Assembly: GCA_001596155.1 (NCBI GenBank)
Contig: CP014771.1
Location: forward strand, 3,534,001 to 3,598,000
DNA: 64,000 bases
Origin: Hymenobacter psoromatis
GTDB lineage: Bacteria; Bacteroidota; Bacteroidia; Cytophagales; Hymenobacteraceae
Direction of reading: 5' to 3'
Under the pieces are notes generated by a model, which was not told the DNA's origin, searched no databases, and saw only the letters and a program-made list of their open reading frames with translations. Of this stretch, positions 51,431-59,890 are shown piece by piece (positions within the stretch are counted from its first letter, which is position 1; each line of letters starts with the position of its first letter). Position numbers and translations under genes: made by a program.

Positions 51431-51438
51431 CAAAAGTA
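51431..51438 (-). promoter_or_regulatory. TACTTTTG -7 box upstream of glyA
   Basis: Minus-strand TACTTTTG matches TAnnTTTG, 5 bp before the ATG of glyA, implying an almost leaderless mRNA. No -33 TTG at the preferred distance. Confidence 0.4.
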
Positions 51439-51447
51439 CGACGGAGT

Positions 51448-51557
51448 GTAGGGTAAGCTTTAGCTTGCCGGGTAAGGATGTGCGGTAAGCTTCAGCTTGC
51501 CTTTTTTGAAAATGCGCACTTTCACTGGCAACGGCAAGCGAAAGCTTACCGCACAGC
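51448..51557. repeat. Three REP-like copies (GGTAAGCTTCAGCTTGCC family)
   Basis: Units GGGTAAGCTTTAGCTTGCCG (about 51450), TGCGGTAAGCTTCAGCTTGC (about 51480) and the inverted GGCAAGCGAAAGCTTACCGC (about 51533). The set forms hairpins between glyA and the metallophosphatase and belongs to the same family as 49028-49135. Confidence 0.75.
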
Positions 51558-52251
51558 GATGGGGTAGGGTTCCTCGCAATTCTCCACCAAGTGCAGCTCC
51601 CAGCTATCCAAATCAAGCGCGGCCAGGTGGCGCAACTTGGGGTTGAGCCGAAACGCACAGCCGGTATCGAGGCCGATGGCCCCGGCCCTGGCGGCTACGA
51701 TGGCTTCAACCTCAGCCACGGGGGTAGGCACGTGGCCGTGCAGCAGGCGCTTGCCCGCCAGCCGCGAGGGGTCATAGGTAAATTCTTTGCTATAAAGCAT
51801 GCTGTGCGCATCGTTGCGCATCTCGGTGGGGGGTAGGGCGAAGTTGAAGCCGGCGTGCATCAGCACAAAGTCGTTCAGCTCCAGCTGGAGGGGTAGGGCG
51901 CTCATCCACTGCACGTAGCGAACCGGAATGTCGGCGACCCGCGCTACGCCGAAGCTGGCCAGCGTCAGCTGCTTCTCGGCTGCCAGCTTCCACATGCCGT
52001 TGGCGTTGGGTTCGCCGTGGATGGTGGCCAGCAACTCGTGCTCGTGGTTGCCGCGCAGGCAACGCACCTGGTAGCCAGCGGCTTGCAGCTGCATGAGGTA
52101 GTCGAGCACGCCGGCACTATCGGGGCCTTTGTTCACGTAATCACCTAAGCAGATACAGGTGGTCGGCGGGGCGCAGGCGCAGTTTCTCCTCTACCAAGTG
52201 GCGAAAAGTGCGCAGGCAGCCATGCAGGTCGGTGGCGACGAAGCGACGCAT
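51546..52251 (-). pseudogene. Metallophosphoesterase (serine/threonine phosphatase-like) with a frameshift
   Basis: From ATG at 52251 the frame reads MRRFVATDLHGCLRTFRHLV (metal-binding D-x-H) and reaches LRPADHLYLL, then meets one extra base near 52145-52148. The remaining 196 residues follow in the other frame: GDYVNKGPDSAGV (the GDxxDRG-like block), VRCLRGNHEHELLA (GNHE motif) and a final HGHVPTPVAE (GHTP-like). All metal-ligand motifs are present across the two frames, so the gene was a PP2A-like or Ap4A-hydrolase-like phosphatase until the shift. A sequencing error would look the same. Confidence 0.75.
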
Positions 52252-52661
52252 AAATGAAACATTAGTGAATAAACTTGCCATGAGGCAATGTCACAAAAAA
52301 GTCATTTTTTGCACAATGAATCTATATGCTATCACTTGCAATATAAAATTGATAAACAGTTTATTAGCCTTATTTAGCTGAGTTCATTATTTAGCTTATT
52401 CTGATAATTTATTGTATTTTCTGACAAACATCAGAATTATTTATATGTCACAAAAAAATAATTTCTGTCCTTTTTTAATGAAGAAATTATGAATAATATT
52501 GTGAAAGTTATTTATTAAACAAGTGTTTAGCTATCTCAGTGTTTTGGTCAGCAGGTATCAGCTTATTGAATACGGTCGTAGTAGAGTGCAAGAGTCTGAA
52601 AAACCATCATTTTCTCATCATTTTCTTTTCTATATGAAAAAGCACTTACTTTTAAAATTCA
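52252..52661. other. AT-rich intergenic region upstream of the T9SS cargo gene
   Basis: About 410 bp, much richer in A+T than its surroundings, with several short ORF-less stretches. An ATG at 52634 opens a signal-peptide-like MKKHLLLKFIGCQGLS and then stops; it is one base out of frame with the following gene, which could be its native N-terminus. Confidence 0.45.
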
Positions 52662-54290
52662 TTGGCTGCCAAGGGCTTAGCTAAATTTAAAACTGGCCCA
52701 TTAGCCAAGGTCAAGCAAGCCTCAAATTTTATCGAGCAAAATACCAAAAGTAGCGGTGCGCTTAAAGGGATTCTGGGCGTGGCTGGCTCATTAGGTGGGG
52801 TATTCGGAGTAGCTGGTTCCATCGCCGGCTTGTTGTGGCCCAGTGACGACAAGCCAACTACCGTTACGCCGGCTCCCACGGTTTCCAGCGGCTCCATCAG
52901 CCTGAAAGGCACCATTGAGACTACTACCTTGATTGGTTCTACTTCTACGGAAGAACCTGGCACACCGCATAATTTTGATGGTAACACCAATGGCTTCAGG
53001 CGGGCTTCGCAACCTTACTACGACTGCCCAATGGGTCTGTTTAATTTGCGCCGGACGCCGCAACTGGCACAGCGGGTCTACCCGCGGGCCAAGATGTATA
53101 GCGGCTACCGGGGCCAGGTGCCGGAAGAACTTTACACGTCCTACTCCGTGACCCAGGACCTGGAGCCGGTATTCAACCAAACCTCCGGGATGCAGGTGGT
53201 GTCGGTGAAGGCGGCCATCGTGCAAAAGGTCGGCTACTCTTCCTTAGCGAGTATTGTCGATAACCCGGCTTCGCCCACTCGTTATAACCTGCTCTACGCA
53301 CAAGTGGAGGCCGGCAACCTGGAAGCGGTTCCTTTCGACGCTAGCCCCACCAGCAGCCCGAACGACGATACTTATCTGGTGCAAACGCCGTTCGTGGATA
53401 TAGGCTGCTTTAAAGACATGGCCTTCACTGCTCCTACTGATAGCCTGGCCCGGTCTCCGGCTTTCATCCGCATCATCGCCACGCTGCGCCGGACTAACGC
53501 TTCGGTTACCGACGCACCCTGTTTTTTCGCGCAGGACTATGCCTTCGACGCGCTAACGCAGCCCTCAGGAAATTCGTCGGGTGGGTCCGGCAGCACCTAC
53601 CTGGACATCAACGATTACCTACCCTATAATAGCGGTTTCACGGTGCTCTTCAATCCAGCAGACGCTACGTTTACGGGCAAGGTGTTTCAGCAATATGGAC
53701 AGTTCTTTGCGGCCCCAAACAATCTGGTATTCGACTACAACTCCTCCTTGCAAATGGACGTAGTGCGTAATGGCGGCACCGCTGGCTACGGCGGGGGTAG
53801 CGGCGGCTTTCACGCGGGCAATACTATCAGCTTTGAGGGCGAGTTGAGCATCCCGGCAGGCATGGACGTGTACATGACTACCGACCCATTTCTGAACCGA
53901 GCCTGTTCCAATCCGGGCCTGGTAGCGCAGGCAGTGGGTAGTTGTAATCCGTATAATTCCTGGGCTACCACTACCGTGCAGGCTCCGCCTACCACCAGTG
54001 TTGCGCGGAAGGATTCACCTGCTGCCAGGCTAGCAGTGGCTATTCAGCTAGCCCCTAACCCGGCTATGCAAAGCACCGTTGTCAGCTTGGTGAGCACGGA
54101 AGTCGAGCCGGCTGGTATTAGCCGGGTGGAGGTGCTGAACCTAAGCGGGCAGGTGGTGTGGCAGGCAATAGCCCCTGGCCCTACTACGCTAACGATGAAA
54201 ATACCCCTGCGGGGCTTAACCACCGGCCTCTACCTGGTGCGGGTAACGACTGCCGGCGGGAGCTACGCGGAAAAACTGGTAATCCAATAA
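52662..54290 (+). CDS. Secreted protein with a T9SS type A sorting domain
   Basis: 542 residues from a TTG start. The C terminus has the Por secretion-type sorting domain: LAPNPAMQSTVVSLVSTEVE, then VEVLNLSGQVVWQA, then RGLTTGLYLVRVTTAGGSYA, ending KLVIQ. The main part is Ser/Thr/Pro-rich and beta-strand-prone with no recognised domain. A T9SS substrate needs a signal peptide, but the frame here lacks one; the out-of-frame MKKHLLLKF at 52634 suggests a missing base near 52650-52660. A second sorting-domain protein follows 14 bp downstream. Confidence 0.8.
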   Translation: MAAKGLAKFKTGPLAKVKQASNFIEQNTKSSGALKGILGVAGSLGGVFGVAGSIAGLLWPSDDKPTTVTPAPTVSSGSISLKGTIETTTLIGSTSTEEPGTPHNFDGNTNGFRRASQPYYDCPMGLFNLRRTPQLAQRVYPRAKMYSGYRGQVPEELYTSYSVTQDLEPVFNQTSGMQVVSVKAAIVQKVGYSSLASIVDNPASPTRYNLLYAQVEAGNLEAVPFDASPTSSPNDDTYLVQTPFVDIGCFKDMAFTAPTDSLARSPAFIRIIATLRRTNASVTDAPCFFAQDYAFDALTQPSGNSSGGSGSTYLDINDYLPYNSGFTVLFNPADATFTGKVFQQYGQFFAAPNNLVFDYNSSLQMDVVRNGGTAGYGGGSGGFHAGNTISFEGELSIPAGMDVYMTTDPFLNRACSNPGLVAQAVGSCNPYNSWATTTVQAPPTTSVARKDSPAARLAVAIQLAPNPAMQSTVVSLVSTEVEPAGISRVEVLNLSGQVVWQAIAPGPTTLTMKIPLRGLTTGLYLVRVTTAGGSYAEKLVIQ

Positions 54291-54304
54291 AACGGCGGAA
54301 CGCG

Positions 54305-56083
54305 ATGAAAAATCTAAAATTCGTGCTGTTAAGCGGCGGCTTATTAATGGCTTCGCTGGCGCAGGCCCAGGTTTTCCGGTGGGCCAAAGTTGGGGAAATA
54401 ACCAATGCCGATAGTAGCCAACAGAGCGCCGCGACCAGCATTGCCCAGGCAAACGGGCAGGTGGTCGCAACGGGCTACTTTGTTAGTTCGCTTACCTTGG
54501 CCGGTAAAACAGTTGGCGTAGCACCTTACGAACAAGGGGCGTTTACTCTTGCCGGCCCGGCCACTGGGACCGATTCCTGGCTGCAAGCAGGACTAGGAAA
54601 AAACGTGACGGGTACGGCCATCGGGATGGATGCAGCCGGCAACAGCTACGTAAGCTATACCATTAAGGGAGATGCTACGTTTGATATGGAGACGATACAG
54701 TCGCCAGCAGACTATTATTATTCTGTCACGGCTCTGGTCAAATACACGCCGGCCGGCCGGGTAGCGTGGCTGCGCAAGCTCGACGCGGGCCGCCGGGTAG
54801 AGATAGCCAGCCTGGCCGTAGCGGCGGACGGCACCTGCACGCTGGGCGGCCGGTACGCCGGCACGCTGGCGCTGGCCGGCCAGCCGCCGCTCACCAGCAA
54901 CCAGCCGGCCGCCTACGATGACACGTCGGGCTTGCTGGCGCAGTTCGACGCGGAGGGCACCTGCCGGTGGGTGCGGCAGGTTTCTGCCCCGCTGGCGCGC
55001 GTAACGAGCGTGGCCCTGGATGCCACCGGCGAAGTGAGCGTGAGCGGGTGGATAAGCGCGGCCAATATTCCCACTGGCAACACCACGGCCACGGCCACCT
55101 TCGCGCCCGGCGTAACGCTCACCAGTCAGCTTGCGGATGGCTTCGTAGCCAAATACACGGCCCAGGGCGCGTTGCGGTGGGTGCAAAAAATTGGCGGCGA
55201 GGCCAATAACTTTGCCGAAGGCGTGGCCGCCGATGCCAGCGGGGCGGTGTTCGTGTGCGGGGAGTTTGGCTCTAATGCCGTGGCCTTGGGTACGGCCACG
55301 GCCACATTCGGCCCATTTCAGCTCACTTCCACCGGCTTTCCCTCTTATCCTTACGGCTTCGGCGCCCCCGATGGCTTCGTGGCCAAATACGACGCGCAGG
55401 GCACCTGCCAGTGGGTGCAGGCCATTCGGGGCGGCGAGTACGAGGCGGTGCGCTCGGTAGCCGTCAATAAGCGCGGGGAGGTGTACGTGGGCGGCGCGGC
55501 CTACGCGGGCGTACTCTTCGGGACCAACACGTCCTTGCAGGGCACTACGGTGGGCTATCAGGGTTACGTAGCTAAATACAGCGGAGCCGGCGAGCTGCGC
55601 TGGCTCCAGAGCTACGGCGGCTCGGGCCGCTACTCGCTGGCGGCCAGTAGTTTCCGCTCGGGCCTGGGCCTGACTACCGATGGGGTAGGGCGGGTATATA
55701 TCTGCGGGGCTTTCCAAAGTGATGCCTACTTTGGCGGTATCTACGCCAGCGGCACCACCGGCAGTGTAGAGTATCCCTTCATCGCTGCCCTCGACGACCA
55801 GGAGCTGCCATTGGCCGCCCGGCCCGCTACGAATGCCGCCACCGCGCTACAAGTCTACCCTAATCCCAGTGCCGGGCCGGTCCGCGTGGCCTGGCCGGCC
55901 GGCGCCCGGCCCACCCACCTCGATGTGCTGGACGCGCTGGGCCGCCCGGTGCGCACCGCCGCCCTACCCCCCGCCGCTACTGAGCATCCGCTGGACCTCA
56001 CCGGCCTGCCGCCCGGCATATACCTGCTACGCCTGCAAACCCTGGGCGCGGGTCTGCTCACCCAAAAGCTGGTATTAAACTGA
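54305..56083 (+). CDS. Secreted beta-propeller-repeat protein with a T9SS sorting domain
   Basis: 592 residues from ATG at 54305, with signal peptide MKNLKFVLLSGGLLMASLAQ. Repeated units such as GLLAQFDAEGTCRWVRQVSA, DGFVAKYTAQGALRWVQKIG and DGFVAKYDAQGTCQWVQAIR match the SBBP/beta-propeller repeat, probably forming a propeller or a string of blades. The C-terminal VYPNPSAGPVRVAWPA to LLTQKLVLN is a type A sorting domain. It is co-directional with the cargo gene upstream and may be co-transcribed. The likely location is the cell surface or outside. Confidence 0.88.
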   Translation: MKNLKFVLLSGGLLMASLAQAQVFRWAKVGEITNADSSQQSAATSIAQANGQVVATGYFVSSLTLAGKTVGVAPYEQGAFTLAGPATGTDSWLQAGLGKNVTGTAIGMDAAGNSYVSYTIKGDATFDMETIQSPADYYYSVTALVKYTPAGRVAWLRKLDAGRRVEIASLAVAADGTCTLGGRYAGTLALAGQPPLTSNQPAAYDDTSGLLAQFDAEGTCRWVRQVSAPLARVTSVALDATGEVSVSGWISAANIPTGNTTATATFAPGVTLTSQLADGFVAKYTAQGALRWVQKIGGEANNFAEGVAADASGAVFVCGEFGSNAVALGTATATFGPFQLTSTGFPSYPYGFGAPDGFVAKYDAQGTCQWVQAIRGGEYEAVRSVAVNKRGEVYVGGAAYAGVLFGTNTSLQGTTVGYQGYVAKYSGAGELRWLQSYGGSGRYSLAASSFRSGLGLTTDGVGRVYICGAFQSDAYFGGIYASGTTGSVEYPFIAALDDQELPLAARPATNAATALQVYPNPSAGPVRVAWPAGARPTHLDVLDALGRPVRTAALPPAATEHPLDLTGLPPGIYLLRLQTLGAGLLTQKLVLN

Positions 56084-56127
56084 AACCAAAAGGGAGAGCC
56101 GATACTTATCGGCTCTCCCTTTTGGTT
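56084..56127. terminator. Perfect bidirectional terminator
   Basis: A 20-bp stem AACCAAAAGGGAGAGCCGAT / ATCGGCTCTCCCTTTTGGTT with a four-base loop, between the convergent ends of the T9SS gene and the small hydrophilic gene. Confidence 0.85.
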
Positions 56128-56141
56128 GAATTAAACGCAGT

Positions 56142-56354
56142 CTAAGCGTAGCTGCCTTTACCGTTGTCTGGCTTGTTGTGACTGCGGTTAGGGTGTTGCA
56201 TCCCGGTGTCCTGGGCCTCGTCTTCGAGGCGGGTTTCGGTGGCCTCGTCGAGGTCATCGACAGGTAGGGCGTCGGCTTTGGTGTGCTCGGGCATGCCGGG
56301 CTCGTTCTTGCTGGTCTGCGACTGCTTGTTCTGCTCAGTGTGGTGGGTAGACAT
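56142..56354 (-). CDS. Small hydrophilic protein of unknown function
   Basis: 70 residues from ATG at 56354 (MSTHHTEQNKQSQTSKNEPG). Very rich in Asp, Glu, Lys, Ser, His; no hydrophobic core, so probably disordered. It contains LPVDDLDEATETRLEDEAQD, resembling PVDELDADDRRKGPDEMED in the next gene, which hints at related stress-type proteins. No family recognised. Confidence 0.6.
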   Translation of the reverse strand: MSTHHTEQNKQSQTSKNEPGMPEHTKADALPVDDLDEATETRLEDEAQDTGMQHPNRSHNKPDNGKGSYA

Positions 56355-56447
56355 GGGAAAAGGAATTAATAGTGAGAAAAAATAATAAGCGGTGAATAAT
56401 AAGCAAACAGGCAACTACCTACGACTCATCATTCACCGCCCATTATA

Positions 56448-56963
56448 TTAAAATCCTTGGTCAATGGCCGAGTCTTTGGCACCGGGGTCGGTGATTTCGG
56501 CGTTGGTGTCGGTGCCGGTGATGGGTTTAATAGGTCTGGGAGCCATCTGGCCCATGCCCACGTGCGAATCGGCATCTTCCATCTCGTCGGGTCCCTTACG
56601 CCGGTCGTCGGCGTCAAGCTCATCGACGGGGCCGCGCTGGGGGCGGCGGCCGTTTTCGTCGCGCTCGGCGTCGGGGCTGGGCAGGTCCTGGTCGCGGCGT
56701 TGGTCAGCGCCTTGCTCGACGGTGCGCATGTTGTCGCCGGGCTGGTGCGGGCTGCTGTCATTGGAGTTCATGGCCAGCGCGGTTTCGCCCTCGCCATTGG
56801 CCGTGCCGAAGCCCTCCTTGCCATCCCGGTTGCCGAAACCACCGCGGGCATCGCCGTTTTTGGGCGGGTCGGCATTCGGAATGCGCAAGCCGGCGGCAAA
56901 TTCTTCTTCAGTCGTATCGTCGTTGATGACGCGGATGGGGCGGTTATTAGGGTCAACTGGCAT
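56448..56963 (-). CDS. Acidic disordered protein of unknown function
   Basis: 171 residues, rich in Asp, Gly, Asn, Arg, Pro and Ala, with no hydrophobic segment; starts MPVDPNNRPIRVINDDTTEE. No domain recognised. It shares the PVD[DE]LD motif with the small protein downstream. The antisense strand has overlapping long frames, but only this minus frame shows the expected GC-rich, highly polar codon pattern. Assigned with moderate trust. Confidence 0.55.
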   Translation of the reverse strand: MPVDPNNRPIRVINDDTTEEEFAAGLRIPNADPPKNGDARGGFGNRDGKEGFGTANGEGETALAMNSNDSSPHQPGDNMRTVEQGADQRRDQDLPSPDAERDENGRRPQRGPVDELDADDRRKGPDEMEDADSHVGMGQMAPRPIKPITGTDTNAEITDPGAKDSAIDQGF

Positions 56964-57117
56964 GGGTAGGGGAGGCAGCTAGTGAAAAGGCGAAGCGCCC
57001 GGTAAGTTGTACTGTGGTTTGCGGCTTTGGGTTTAGCTTCGCCGGCGGCCGGCGGCTCAAGTTGTCTGGTTGTCAGCTTTTAGCCGGCCAGCCTCCGTAG
57101 CAATTCCCTACCCCCTC

Positions 57118-57378
57118 ATGTGGACTGAACACGACAACGCCCTGACGCGCACCTTCCGCTTCAAAGACTTCAAAATAGCCTTCTGCTTCATGACCGACGT
57201 GGCCGAAGAAGCTGAGCATCAGAACCACCATCCCTGGTGGAGCAACGACTACGCCACCGTGAGCTTCCGGCTGTGCACCCACTCGGCCGGCCGCGTCGTG
57301 ACGCAAAAAGACCACCAGCTGGCCGCCGCCATCGACCAGCTGGCGGCGGCCTATAAAGGCGAGGAAGTGAGGGGGTAG
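57118..57378 (+). CDS. 4a-hydroxytetrahydrobiopterin dehydratase (pterin-4a-carbinolamine dehydratase)
   Basis: 86 residues from ATG at 57118 (MWTEHDNALTRTFRFKDFKI). The signature EHQNHHPWWSNDYATVSFRL followed by CTHSAGRVVTQKD holds the active-site His residues. The enzyme dehydrates 4a-hydroxytetrahydrobiopterin in pterin recycling; an aromatic amino-acid hydroxylase is not in the window. It ends 19 bp before rsmI and may share its transcript. Confidence 0.9.
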   Translation: MWTEHDNALTRTFRFKDFKIAFCFMTDVAEEAEHQNHHPWWSNDYATVSFRLCTHSAGRVVTQKDHQLAAAIDQLAAAYKGEEVRG

Positions 57379-57385
57379 GCGGCCC

Positions 57386-57393
57386 TACCTTTG
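57386..57393 (+). promoter_or_regulatory. TACCTTTG -7 box upstream of rsmI
   Basis: TACCTTTG matches TAnnTTTG, four bases before the rsmI ATG (57398). No -33 TTG at the right distance; it may be a short-leader promoter. Confidence 0.4.
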
Positions 57394-57397
57394 CGCC

Positions 57398-58174
57398 ATG
57401 CCCGAAGCCGCCGCCCTCACCCTCGTGCCTACCCCCATCGGCAACCTCGAAGACATTACCTTGCGGGCCATTCGGGTGCTGGGCGAGGTCGATGTGGTGC
57501 TCTGCGAAGACACCCGCACCAGCGGCCGGCTCATGCAGCATTTGCAGCTCAAAAAGCCGCTGCTGGCCTACCACTTGCACAACGAGCACAAGCAAGTGCC
57601 GCACCTGCTGGAGCGCCTGGCCAAGGGCGAGCGCATGGCCCTGGTGAGCGACGCCGGCACGCCCGGCATCTCCGACCCCGGCTTTTTGCTGGTGCGCGAG
57701 TGCCTGGCCGCCGGCTTGCTGGTCGAATGCCTGCCCGGCCCCACGGCCCTGATACCGGCCCTGCTCAAGTCGGGCTTCGGGGCCGAGCGGTTTGCCTTCG
57801 AAGGGTTTTTGCCGGTGAAAAAAGGCCGCCAGACCCGCTTGCTGGAGCTGGCCCGCGAAACGCGCACGCTCATCTTCTACGAGTCGCCGCACCGCATCGT
57901 GAAGACGCTTACGCAGTTGGCCGAGGTATTTGGCCCCGAGCGGCTGGCCAGCGTCAGCCGCGAGCTGACCAAGCTGTTTGAAGAAACTCTCACTGCCCCG
58001 CTCGGCGAGCTGGCCGCCACGTTGGCCGCCCGCCCGGTCATCAAGGGCGAAATTGTACTGGTAGTAAAAGGTGCTGAATATGAGCGAATTGAACGCAGCA
58101 AATACGCCGCCCGCGACGACGACGAGGAAGCCGACGACGACGACGGCGATGCCGACGATGACCCCACCGCCTAG
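57398..58174 (+). CDS. rsmI: 16S rRNA (cytidine(1402)-2'-O)-methyltransferase
   Basis: 258 residues of the tetrapyrrole methylase fold: LTLVPTPIGNLEDITLRAIR, EDTRTSGRLMQHL, VSDAGTPGISDPGFLLVREC and the AFEGFLPVKKGRQTRLLELA block. RsmI methylates C1402 of 16S rRNA with RsmH. The C-terminal extension is very acidic (RDDDEEADDDDGDADDDP). The end overlaps the start of lnt in another frame. Confidence 0.93.
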   Translation: MPEAAALTLVPTPIGNLEDITLRAIRVLGEVDVVLCEDTRTSGRLMQHLQLKKPLLAYHLHNEHKQVPHLLERLAKGERMALVSDAGTPGISDPGFLLVRECLAAGLLVECLPGPTALIPALLKSGFGAERFAFEGFLPVKKGRQTRLLELARETRTLIFYESPHRIVKTLTQLAEVFGPERLASVSRELTKLFEETLTAPLGELAATLAARPVIKGEIVLVVKGAEYERIERSKYAARDDDEEADDDDGDADDDPTA

Positions 58175-59846
58175 CTTCTGGCAGCGCCCGCTGGTGCTGG
58201 GTAGCCTCAGCGCCCTGCTGCTGTGCGGCGGCTGGCCGCCCTACCCGTCGGCCGCGCCGGCGCTGCTGCTCTTCATCGGCTGGGTGCCCTACCTGCTGAT
58301 GGAGCGGCAGCTTACGCTGACCGGGGCGCGCAAGGGCCGCGTGTTTGCCTGCACCTACTGGCTGCTGCTGGTCTGGAACGCGCTCACTACCTGGTGGGTA
58401 AGCTTCAGCACGCTGGGCGGCGGCATTGCGGCCGTGGTGCTCAACGCCCTGCTCATGTGCCTGCCCCTCATGGCCTTTCGGCAGACCAAGAAGCGTTTTG
58501 GCGACCGCCTGGGCTACCTCTCGCTGCCCATCTACTGGATTGCCTTCGAGCAGCTGCACCTGCACTGGGACCTCACCTGGCCCTGGCTCACGCTGGGCAA
58601 CGGCTTCGCGGCCGCCCCGCAGTGGGTGCAATGGTATGAGTACACCGGCTTTTTAGGTGGCTCGGTGTGGGTATGGGTAGTGAATTTGCTGATATTTAAT
58701 GCTTTAATTAGAAATTCTAAATTAAAACTTAGAAATGAAACAGACCAGCTGTGGAATGAAGCCGCTGTAAGGCCCTCATTTTTGATTTTTAATTCCCGAT
58801 TTTTAATTCCCCTCCTAGCTATCATCCTCCCCATTGGACTTTCTTACCTCATCGGAGCTACTTATCAGGAAAAAGGCCCTACTACTGAGGTAGTGGTGGT
58901 GCAGCCCAACCTGGACCCCTACGTGGAGAAATTTGAGGGCGGGGCCAACTTCGTTTCCCCTAACGACCAACTCACCCGTCTTCTCCAACTGTCGGAGCAA
59001 CACCTGACGCCTGCCACCCGGCTGATAATCTGGCCCGAAACCGCCCTGGAAGAGGCCATATGGGAAAAAATGGTGGAGCGGGACCCCAGAATCCAGCGCA
59101 TCCGGGCGTGGCTGGGGCAGCACCCCGGCGTGGCGCTGCTCACGGGCATCACGACCATCGGCTCGTACCCGAGCAAGGAGGCGGCCAGCGCCACGGCCCG
59201 CTATCGCGACGACCTGGGCTACTACGACACCTTCAACGCGGGGGCCTACTTCGTCTCCGCCACGGCTCCCATCGCCTTTTACCACAAGTCGCGGCTGGTG
59301 CCGGGGGTCGAGAACGTGCCCCCCGTGCTCACGGCCCTGGTTTCGCACATCGACCTGGGCGGCTATGTGGGCTCCTACGGCAGCCAGGCCGAGCGCACCG
59401 TGTTTGCCGCGCCGGCTGACGCGCCGGCCTTGCGCCCCGCGCCCATCATTTGCTACGAGTCTATTTACGGTGATTTCGTGAGCCAATATATCCCCAACGG
59501 GGCCACGCTGCTGGCCCTCTTCACCAACGATGCCTGGTGGCACGACTCGCCCGGCTACCGGCAGCTACTGCGCTACGGCGGCCTGCGCTGCATCGAAACC
59601 CGCCGCGACCTGGCCCGCGCGGCCAACACCGGCTTCACTGGCTTCATCAATCAGAAGGGCGAAATCTACCAGCAGGTGCCCGCCTGGATTGCCACCGCCA
59701 GCCACGGCACCGTGCATCTGAACGACGAGGTGACGTTTTACGCGCGCTTCGGCGAGCTTATCGGGCGCGCCGCGCAGCTGCTGGCCGTGCTGGGGATAGC
59801 GGCCGTAGTAGTAGGGATGCTGCGCGCGCGCGTCTCGAATCGTTAA
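58149..59846 (+). CDS. lnt: Apolipoprotein N-acyltransferase, with an AT-rich in-frame insert
   Basis: About 565 residues from ATG at 58149 (58158 is an alternative). The N-terminal half has the expected membrane helices. The nitrilase-like domain holds the catalytic Glu in IIWPETALEEAIWE, Lys in YHKSRLVPGVENVP and Cys in PIICYESIYGDF, so the triad is intact. Between the last N-terminal helices, residues of the form NALIRNSKLKLRNETDQLWN and LIFNSRFLIPLLAIILP come from an AT-rich segment unlike the rest. Lnt adds the third acyl chain to lipoproteins in the inner membrane, matching the lipoproteins in this window. It overlaps the 3' end of rsmI. Confidence 0.9.
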   Translation: MPTMTPPPSFWQRPLVLGSLSALLLCGGWPPYPSAAPALLLFIGWVPYLLMERQLTLTGARKGRVFACTYWLLLVWNALTTWWVSFSTLGGGIAAVVLNALLMCLPLMAFRQTKKRFGDRLGYLSLPIYWIAFEQLHLHWDLTWPWLTLGNGFAAAPQWVQWYEYTGFLGGSVWVWVVNLLIFNALIRNSKLKLRNETDQLWNEAAVRPSFLIFNSRFLIPLLAIILPIGLSYLIGATYQEKGPTTEVVVVQPNLDPYVEKFEGGANFVSPNDQLTRLLQLSEQHLTPATRLIIWPETALEEAIWEKMVERDPRIQRIRAWLGQHPGVALLTGITTIGSYPSKEAASATARYRDDLGYYDTFNAGAYFVSATAPIAFYHKSRLVPGVENVPPVLTALVSHIDLGGYVGSYGSQAERTVFAAPADAPALRPAPIICYESIYGDFVSQYIPNGATLLALFTNDAWWHDSPGYRQLLRYGGLRCIETRRDLARAANTGFTGFINQKGEIYQQVPAWIATASHGTVHLNDEVTFYARFGELIGRAAQLLAVLGIAAVVVGMLRARVSNR

Positions 59847-59890
59847 TGCCTTAATCCAAGCGTGGAATACAAAGTCCACGCTACTATTTT

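Noticed and set aside
50424-51488. 354-residue plus-strand ORF opposite glyA
   Set aside because: Shadow of the conserved glyA gene.
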